Assembly: GCA_002457135.1 (NCBI GenBank)
Contig: NTKX01000003.1
Coordinates: 1 to 51,344 of the forward strand
From: SAR116 cluster bacterium MED-G04
GTDB lineage: Bacteria > Pseudomonadota > Alphaproteobacteria > Puniceispirillales > UBA1172
Length of the DNA: 51,344 nt
Reading direction: 5' to 3'
Positions 46,186 to 51,344 of this stretch are shown here, piece after piece. The position numbers and the translations under genes were made by a program. The notes beneath the pieces were generated by a model, which ran no database searches, was not told where the DNA came from, and worked only from the letters and a program-made list of their open reading frames with translations. How positions within the stretch are numbered: position 1 is the stretch's first letter; every line of letters starts with the position of its first letter.

Positions 46186-47091
46186 ATGATGGGTCTCGAC
46201 CTTGGCAATCCCCGTTTGCGTGATGCTGTCGGTATCGCAATTGTTGTTGTTTCATCACTCTGCATCGCCTTTGTGCCCAGCTCGGCGAAACTTGCGCTTG
46301 ATGACGGGGCCTCCCTGATTGCGCTGCTGATGTCACGCTGCCTGATCGGGGCTATCCTGCTGCTGCCGGTAACGCTCTATCGGCAGGGTATGATCACAAT
46401 ACCCGCACGGTATCTGCCGCGTATCCTCATGGTCACCGTATTCAATATCGGGATGATCGCCTGCATGTACAGTGCGGTTGAATACATTGATATCGGCCTC
46501 GCCACCCTCATTCTCTATATCTTTCCCCTCGGTATTGCGCTGCTGTCGCACCTGACGGGGAAGGAGAGGATCAATTCCCGTCAATGGGTCGCCATCGCCT
46601 GCCTGCTCGCCGGGCTGTGTTTCCTGATGATGGATACGGTGCAGATCGGCAGTAAACATGGCCTCATCCTCAGTTTCGCCTCCATGGTGTTTGCGATGCT
46701 GTTCATCATGAACGCAAGCACGCTGACTTCCGAGCTGGGGGCTGCCGTGATCAACCTGCACGCCAATCTGTGGAGCGTGGTGTATTTCATCGTGGCACTC
46801 ATTTTGATACCGGGGCTGGATTTCCTCTATCCGGTAACCGCTGATGGCTGGTTTGCGATCATCAGCAACGGCGTTTTCTACATGCTGGGGTACTGGCTGT
46901 TTTTTGAAGGATGCCGATTTGTCGGGGTCACAAGGGCCTCCCTCCTGACGCTGGTTGACCCGCTGTTTGCCGCACTGATGGCAATCGTCTTCCTCGGCCA
47001 GATGCTGAACGTGATGGAATGGTTCGGTTTTGCGGTAATCCTCATCTCCCTGATCACGTTTGAGCTTAAGCGTGATCATAAAGAGGGGTAG
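46186..47091 (+). CDS. EamA/DMT family transporter
   Basis: This 301-residue protein has 10 predicted helices in two EamA repeats (first GIAIVVVSSLCIAFVPSSAKLAL, second beginning near KHGLILSFASMVFAMLFIM). Drug/metabolite transporters of this type export amino acids, metabolites or drugs; the substrate cannot be told. The start at 46186 has an AAGGGGATAAAG ribosome site, and the second ATG follows at once. The 283-base gap before it has only a short hairpin (45987-46003) and no convincing gene. Confidence 0.88.
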   Translation: MMGLDLGNPRLRDAVGIAIVVVSSLCIAFVPSSAKLALDDGASLIALLMSRCLIGAILLLPVTLYRQGMITIPARYLPRILMVTVFNIGMIACMYSAVEYIDIGLATLILYIFPLGIALLSHLTGKERINSRQWVAIACLLAGLCFLMMDTVQIGSKHGLILSFASMVFAMLFIMNASTLTSELGAAVINLHANLWSVVYFIVALILIPGLDFLYPVTADGWFAIISNGVFYMLGYWLFFEGCRFVGVTRASLLTLVDPLFAALMAIVFLGQMLNVMEWFGFAVILISLITFELKRDHKEG

Positions 47092-47201
47092 GTTTGGCCC
47101 TCAATAATCGCTTTTTATGCTTGAAATAAAATCCGCATTGTGGAGACTGGCAAAGGTAAGCAAGCCTCAAATTCCGGGCAGAGACAGGGCAGGGGATACC
47201 A

Positions 47202-47507
47202 ATGCGCGCAAGGATTTACCAGAAAGCCAAAACCGCCATGCAGTCCGGCCGGGCTGATGCCGCCAGCTGGGTGCTTGAATTTCCCCGTCATGACCGCGCC
47301 ATTCCCGATCGCCTGATGGGCTGGCAGTCATCGGGGGATACGCTGCGTTGCGTTCACCTCTATTTCGATACGGCTGATGCCGCCGCTGCCTATGCCGATA
47401 GCTACGGCATTGAATACACGATTTATCGCAGCGGCAGCCGCCGCCCTAAACGCCGCGCCTATGCCGATAATTTCGCCTTTGGTCGCCGTCAGGCCTGGAC
47501 TCATTAG
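47202..47507 (+). CDS. NDUFS4-like ETC complex I subunit
   Basis: This 101-residue protein matches the ETC complex I subunit family related to mitochondrial NDUFS4. Seen are ARIYQKAKTAMQSGRAD, the segment WVLEFPRHDRAIPDRLMGWQSSGDT and the ending with FAFGRRQAWTH. In alphaproteobacteria this accessory subunit binds the peripheral arm of NADH:quinone oxidoreductase. It stands alone, outside any nuo cluster, which is common. Confidence 0.92.
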   Translation: MRARIYQKAKTAMQSGRADAASWVLEFPRHDRAIPDRLMGWQSSGDTLRCVHLYFDTADAAAAYADSYGIEYTIYRSGSRRPKRRAYADNFAFGRRQAWTH

Positions 47508-47559
47508 GGGTTTCATTCAGGGACGCATCAGGGCGGATTTTCTGCTATAACGCTTCCAC

Positions 47560-47636
47560 GGTTCCGTAGCTCAACTGGATAGAGCAGCTGACTTCTAATC
47601 AGCAGGTTGGGGGTTCGAGTCCTCCCGGAATCGCCA
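47560..47636 (+). tRNA. trnR: tRNA-Arg (TCT)
   Basis: The acceptor stem GGTTCCG/CGGAATC forms with one G-T pair, the discriminator is G, and CCA is encoded. The anticodon stem GCTGA/TCAGC encloses CTTCTAA with anticodon TCT. A TATAAC box sits at 47546-47551. Confidence 0.96.
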
Positions 47637-48015
47637 ATTTCCCCTATTCTATTTTACAGCCTTTTTGGATTTTTGATATTGGTTGACAAAATACGGCATG
47701 ACTGTCGTAATTGATTTTATTCAATTCTTTGTCTCTGGTGTTGCCTGAATTCATGTGGGTCAACCGCAATTCAACGGGATAGAGCGGCTGACCTCGCATC
47801 AGCAGATTGAGGGGTTCGTCCCCGCTGTTTTGCCATCTTTTATTGTTCCGGATTTATTGCTGTCAGGCCCTGCCGGAATGTATTTCAGCGTCTCATTTCC
47901 CTTCATGGCATTGCGATGGCTCAGGATTTAAATGCTTGAAACAAGGCAATTGATTAGGGAAGATGATCTGAATAACGACCTTATCTATCCAATGGTCAAA
48001 TTGGGAGGAATCAAC
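47637..48015 (+). other. 379-base gap holding a tRNA remnant and promoter-like elements
   Basis: Between tRNA-Arg and the binding-protein gene there is no convincing protein gene. It holds a TTGACA box (47683-47688), an AT-rich palindrome AATTGA/TCAATT (47709-47726), the tRNA remnant at 47757-47835, and about 180 bases leading to the binding-protein gene. Confidence 0.7.
47757..47835 (+). pseudogene. decayed tRNA-Arg-like copy
   Basis: The stretch aligns with the tRNA-Arg 120 bases upstream, sharing GGATAGAGC, GCTGA, ATCAGCAG, GGGTTCG and a final GCCA. It cannot be a working tRNA: the acceptor arms no longer pair, position 33 is C instead of T (loop CCTCGCA), and the T-arm (GGGGTTCGTCCCC) has lost two loop bases. 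The anticodon position would read TCG. It looks like a duplicated tRNA gene in decay. Confidence 0.8.
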
Positions 48016-49197
48016 ATGAAAAAAACACTTCTTATGATCGCAATGTCATCATTGCTTTCGGTCCCGGCACAGGCCGCAGAGGTCAAGATCGGGGTTCTAC
48101 TTGGTTTCACGGGGCCAATTGAATCGTTGACCCCCGATATGGCAAACGGTGCCGAACTGGCGATGAAAGAGGCCAGCGATAGCGGTGCCTTCATGGGCGG
48201 ATCAACGATTTCTCCGGTTCGGGGCGATTCAACCTGCGTTGATGCAGGGGCCGCAACATCCACGGCAGAACGCCTGATCACTTCCGACGGGGTCAGTGCT
48301 ATCATGGGGGCGGACTGTTCCGGCGTGACCACGGCGGTACTCCAGAACGTTGCCACGGCAAAGGGCGTGGTGATGATTTCACCGTCAGCCACATCACCGG
48401 CATTATCCACCATTGAAGATGATGGCCTGTTTTTCAGAACCTCACCTTCCGATGCCCGTCAGGGTCAGGTGCTTGCCGAAATTCTCAAGGAAAAAGGCAT
48501 CAAATCCGCCGCCATGAGCTACACCAATAACGATTATGGCAAAGGGCTTGCGGACAGTATCCAGAGCAATTTTGAGGCTATTGGCGGCAAGATCACCATT
48601 TCAGCATCCCATGAGGATGGCAAAGGTGACTACAGTGCCGAGGTTGCCGCATTGGCCCAGGCCGGTGGTGACGTTCTCATTGTTGCCGGTTATCTTGACC
48701 AGGGCGGCAAGGGGATCATCCAGGCTTCGATTGATGCCGGTTCGTTTGAAACATTCGTTCTGCCCGATGGCATGATCGGTGACAGCCTGCCAGCGGCTAT
48801 CGGTGATGACCTCAACGGATCATTTGGCACTCTGCCCGGCACCGACAGCCCGGGATCGGACAAGTTTGAAACGCTTGCCGCCGCCGCCGGTTTCACCGCC
48901 GGTCCCTATGCCCCGCAATCCTATGATGCCGCCGCCTTGATGATCCTGGCGATGGAGGCAGCAGGGTCATCGGACAGTTCCAAATTCAAGGGCATGGTGA
49001 CATCTGTTGCCAATGCGCCGGGTGAAAAAATCTATCCCGGTGAGCTGGCCAAGGCGTTAAAGATCATCGCGTCAGGCGGTGATGTTGATTACGTCGGCGC
49101 AACGGATATCGAAATGATTGGTCCGGGCGAATCCGCCGGGTCATTCAAGGAAGTCGTGATCACCGATCAGAAAATCACGACGGTTCGTTATCGTTAG
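48016..49197 (+). CDS. branched-chain amino acid-type ABC transporter substrate-binding protein
   Basis: This 393-residue protein begins with a signal peptide (cut after PAQA) and has the Leu/Ile/Val-binding (periplasmic type 1) fold: EVKIGVLLGFTGPIESL, GADCSGVTTAVLQNV, ISPSATSPAL, and SYTNNDYGKGLADSI. It captures an amino acid or similar small molecule in the periplasm. The ATG at 48016 has a GGAGGA site 8 bases upstream; an earlier ATG lacks one and would bury the signal peptide. It leads an operon with livG, livF and livH. Confidence 0.93.
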   Translation: MKKTLLMIAMSSLLSVPAQAAEVKIGVLLGFTGPIESLTPDMANGAELAMKEASDSGAFMGGSTISPVRGDSTCVDAGAATSTAERLITSDGVSAIMGADCSGVTTAVLQNVATAKGVVMISPSATSPALSTIEDDGLFFRTSPSDARQGQVLAEILKEKGIKSAAMSYTNNDYGKGLADSIQSNFEAIGGKITISASHEDGKGDYSAEVAALAQAGGDVLIVAGYLDQGGKGIIQASIDAGSFETFVLPDGMIGDSLPAAIGDDLNGSFGTLPGTDSPGSDKFETLAAAAGFTAGPYAPQSYDAAALMILAMEAAGSSDSSKFKGMVTSVANAPGEKIYPGELAKALKIIASGGDVDYVGATDIEMIGPGESAGSFKEVVITDQKITTVRYR

Positions 49198-49211
49198 CAA
49201 TAAAACTCAAG

Positions 49212-49245
49212 CAAGGTCCTGAAGCTGTTTCATGGCCTTGTTTTA
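49212..49245 (+). terminator. attenuator-like hairpin between binding protein and livG
   Basis: CAAGG-t-CC pairs with GG-CCTTG around a loop of about 14 bases, followed by TTTTA. A partial terminator here would give more binding protein than ABC subunits, a common arrangement in such operons. Confidence 0.45.
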
Positions 49246-49255
49246 AGGCTGTTAC

Positions 49256-50035
49256 ATGCTTTCTGTTGAAAACCTGAGCATGCATTTTGGCGGTATTCAG
49301 GCCGTTAATAATGTCAGCTTATCCATCAAATCCGGGACAATCACTGGATTGATCGGCCCGAACGGTGCCGGTAAAACCACCCTCTTTAACACCATAGCCG
49401 GATATTATAAGCCGACATCAGGGATGATCACCCTTGATGGTGAGGATATTACAGGCGTTCCCCCGCATGAGCTGTTTCATAAAGGGGTGTTGCGAACCTT
49501 TCAGCTTTCACACGAATTTCCGTCACTGACCGTTCGGGATAATCTGATGATGGTCCCCCCGGGCCAGCCCGGGGAACAGCTCATGAAGGCATGGTTTTCA
49601 CCATCCCGTGTTGAGGCAGAGGAGGCAAAGAACCGGCACCGCGCCGATGAGGTTATTGCTTTCCTTGAAATCGTCCATCTCGCTAATGAATACGCTGGCA
49701 ATCTGTCTGGTGGCCAGAAAAAGCTGCTTGAACTCGGCCGCACGATGATGACCGAGGCCAAAATTGTTTTCCTGGATGAGGTTGGCGCAGGCGTGAACAG
49801 ATCCCTGCTTGGCCGCATCGGTGATATGATCGTGCGCCTGAACAGGGAATGCGGATACACGTTCTGCATGATTGAACATGACATGCAGTTTATCGCCCGT
49901 CTTTGTGATCCGGTGATTGTCATGGCCGAAGGCAGTGTCCTGATGGAAGGCAGTGCGAAAGAGGTTCAGGCCGATGAAAATGTCATTGAGGCCTATCTCG
50001 GGCGAGGCCTCAGAAACAGGACAAGGGCATCATGA
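49256..50035 (+). CDS. livG: branched-chain amino acid-type ABC transporter ATPase LivG
   Basis: This 259-residue ATPase has Walker A GPNGAGKTT, the signature LSGGQKKLLELG, and Walker B IVFLDEVGAGV with the catalytic glutamate. The text after that glutamate (VGAG) replaces the usual PAAG of LivG proteins. The C-terminal part (HDMQFIARLCDPVIVMAEG) is typical of LivG. It overlaps livF by 4 bases. It drives import through LivH and LivM. Confidence 0.93.
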   Translation: MLSVENLSMHFGGIQAVNNVSLSIKSGTITGLIGPNGAGKTTLFNTIAGYYKPTSGMITLDGEDITGVPPHELFHKGVLRTFQLSHEFPSLTVRDNLMMVPPGQPGEQLMKAWFSPSRVEAEEAKNRHRADEVIAFLEIVHLANEYAGNLSGGQKKLLELGRTMMTEAKIVFLDEVGAGVNRSLLGRIGDMIVRLNRECGYTFCMIEHDMQFIARLCDPVIVMAEGSVLMEGSAKEVQADENVIEAYLGRGLRNRTRAS

Positions 50036-50736
50036 GTTTCCTGGCTTGCACAAACATGACCGGTGGCTACGGCGCGGCCGATATCCTCAACGGCTGTTCG
50101 ATTACGGTGGAACGCGGTGAGATCGTGGTTATCGTGGGTCCGAACGGGGCCGGCAAATCAACCGCCATGAAAGCGATATTCGGCATGCTCCCCCTGCGGC
50201 AGGGTTCCGTTGTGATTGAGGGTGAGGATATTGGCAAACTGCCGCCCTTTGAACGCGTTAAAAAGGGCATGGCCTTTGTTCCCCAGACGCAGAACGTTTT
50301 CACGACCATGACGGTAGAGGAAAACCTCGAAATGGGGGCCTTTACCCGCACGGGCCCGATGACCAGGGTCATGGATCAGGTCTACAGCGTTTTCCCGATA
50401 TTGAGGGAGAAACGCCAACAACGCGTCGGCGAACTCTCGGGCGGGCAACGCCAGCAGGTCGCGGTTGGCAGGGCGTTGATGACCGAACCCAGGCTGTTGA
50501 TGCTTGATGAGCCAACAGCCGGTGTTTCACCCATCGTGATGGATGAGCTGTTTGACCGGATCATCGATGTCACGAAAACAGGCATTTCTGTCCTGATGGT
50601 TGAACAGAACGCCAAACAGGCCCTGTCCATCGCGGATCGGGGCTATGTTCTGGTTCAGGGTGAAAACCGTTATACAGGCACCGGTTCTGCGTTGCTGGGC
50701 AATAGTGACGTCAGAAAGGCATTCCTGGGGGGCTGA
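50032..50736 (+). CDS. livF: branched-chain amino acid-type ABC transporter ATPase LivF
   Basis: This 234-residue ATPase has Walker A GPNGAGKST, the signature LSGGQRQQVAVGRALM, Walker B LLMLDEPTAGVSP and the H-loop region MVEQNAKQALSIADRGYVL. Its short length and the GYVLVQGENRYTG ending are typical of LivF. It is coupled to livG and directly followed by livH. Confidence 0.94.
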   Translation: MSFLACTNMTGGYGAADILNGCSITVERGEIVVIVGPNGAGKSTAMKAIFGMLPLRQGSVVIEGEDIGKLPPFERVKKGMAFVPQTQNVFTTMTVEENLEMGAFTRTGPMTRVMDQVYSVFPILREKRQQRVGELSGGQRQQVAVGRALMTEPRLLMLDEPTAGVSPIVMDELFDRIIDVTKTGISVLMVEQNAKQALSIADRGYVLVQGENRYTGTGSALLGNSDVRKAFLGG

Positions 50737-51344
50737 ATGGTGGACGCGTCATTAAATGCCCTGGTGTTGCTGGCCAATTTTATTCTGGTCCCCGGTCTGG
50801 CTTACGGCAGCCAGCTGGCGCTGGGTGCGCTTGGTGTAACGATGGTTTACGCCGTCCTGAATTTTTCCAATTTCAGCCATGGTGAGGTGATGTCATTCGG
50901 GGCCATGTCAACAATCCTGTCAACATGGTGGTTCCAGTCAAACGGAATATCCATTGCCCCTCTGCCCACCGCTATTCTGGCATTGCCGCTCGGCATCATG
51001 GGTGCCGTTACGCTTTGCCTGATCCTTGACCGGCTTGTGTTCCGGTTCTACCGCCAGCAGCATGCCAATTCGGTGACCTATCTGATTGTTTCAATCGGGG
51101 TGATGTTCGTCATTGGCGGGGTTATTCGTTTCATCATCGGCCCGGATGACCGCAATTTTAATGATGGTGAGCGGTTCATCATCAAGGCCCGCACATTCAA
51201 GGAAATGACAGGCCTGAACGAAGGCCTGGCCATTAAATCATCACAGGCCATCACGGTGATTACAGCGTTTATGGTGGTGGCGGCCGTATTCTGGTTTCTG
51301 AACCGGACCCGGACCGGGAAATCAATGCGGGCCTATGCCGATAA
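50737..51344 (+). CDS. livH: branched-chain amino acid-type ABC transporter permease LivH (cut by window end)
   Basis: The gene begins at the base after the livF stop and runs off the end of the window with about 202 codons visible. The protein is hydrophobic with the LivH pattern YGSQLALGALGVTMVYAVLNF and NFSHGEVMSFGAMS near the N-terminus, and FLNRTRTGKSMRAYAD before the edge. It forms half of the membrane channel; the LivM partner should follow outside the window. Confidence 0.9.
   Translation, partial: MVDASLNALVLLANFILVPGLAYGSQLALGALGVTMVYAVLNFSNFSHGEVMSFGAMSTILSTWWFQSNGISIAPLPTAILALPLGIMGAVTLCLILDRLVFRFYRQQHANSVTYLIVSIGVMFVIGGVIRFIIGPDDRNFNDGERFIIKARTFKEMTGLNEGLAIKSSQAITVITAFMVVAAVFWFLNRTRTGKSMRAYAD

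Overview
The window looks like a chromosomal segment of a free-living, probably marine alphaproteobacterium. The signs are a GcrA cell-cycle regulator, the core order trigger factor - clpP - clpX - lon - HU, an NDUFS4-like complex I subunit, two PII proteins with glnA and amtB, and a moderately GC-rich, densely packed layout. A SAR116/Puniceispirillales-type or other Rhodospirillales-like origin is my inference; no rRNA or other taxonomic marker is present. There is no prophage, insertion sequence, CRISPR array or integrase. Most of the window is housekeeping and nutrient-scavenging DNA.

Layout. 1-2.3 kb: LysM envelope protein, CDP-alcohol phosphatidyltransferase, MsrB. 2.3-5.9 kb: 5-oxoprolinase PxpA facing away from PxpB-PxpC, then an AroE-like oxidoreductase with changed substrate-pocket residues. 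5.9-11.3 kb: GcrA, aminopeptidase N, an RhlE-type helicase (minus), an alpha/beta hydrolase. 11.3-16.6 kb (minus): parE, glnA, glnB, an aminotransferase; glnB has a TTG start and a good sigma-54 promoter. 16.7-23.8 kb: tRNA-His, tig, clpP, clpX, lon, hup, tRNA-Val, tRNA-Asp, i.e. protein folding and quality control. 24-25.6 kb: a second DEAD-box helicase. 25.7-30.9 kb (minus): malonyl-CoA synthetase, malonyl-CoA decarboxylase and a form II CoxL-like molybdenum hydroxylase large subunit without partner subunits. 31-35.1 kb: MFS transporter, LysR regulator, glnK-amtB. 35.2-37 kb: PanE-like reductase and a BKACE-family enzyme, convergent. 37.0-37.25 kb: two unannotated-size membrane microproteins. 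37.4-44.8 kb: a ten-gene Mrp-like cation/proton antiporter operon. 44.8-47.6 kb: DUF192 protein, tRNA-Pro, OsmC-like protein, EamA exporter, NDUFS4-like protein, tRNA-Arg. 47.7-47.9 kb: a decayed tRNA copy. 48.0-51.3 kb: a branched-chain amino-acid-type ABC importer (binding protein, LivG, LivF, LivH cut by the window end).

How the genes work together. Nitrogen control is represented twice (glnB-glnA and glnK-amtB), each with a sigma-54-like element. Amide, malonate and amino-acid uptake or breakdown (Pxp, MatAB, Liv, BKACE) suggests scavenging of small organic compounds.

The most unusual system is the antiporter operon. It has no canonical MrpA; instead it has three separate NuoL/M/N-like subunits, each keeping the TM5 Glu and TM7 Lys of ion-pumping members, a stand-alone MrpA C-terminal-like protein, and an extra 83-residue two-helix protein. 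A recurring oddity is short tandem repeats of 13-16 bp in at least eight places, both in low-complexity protein regions and in gaps between genes.
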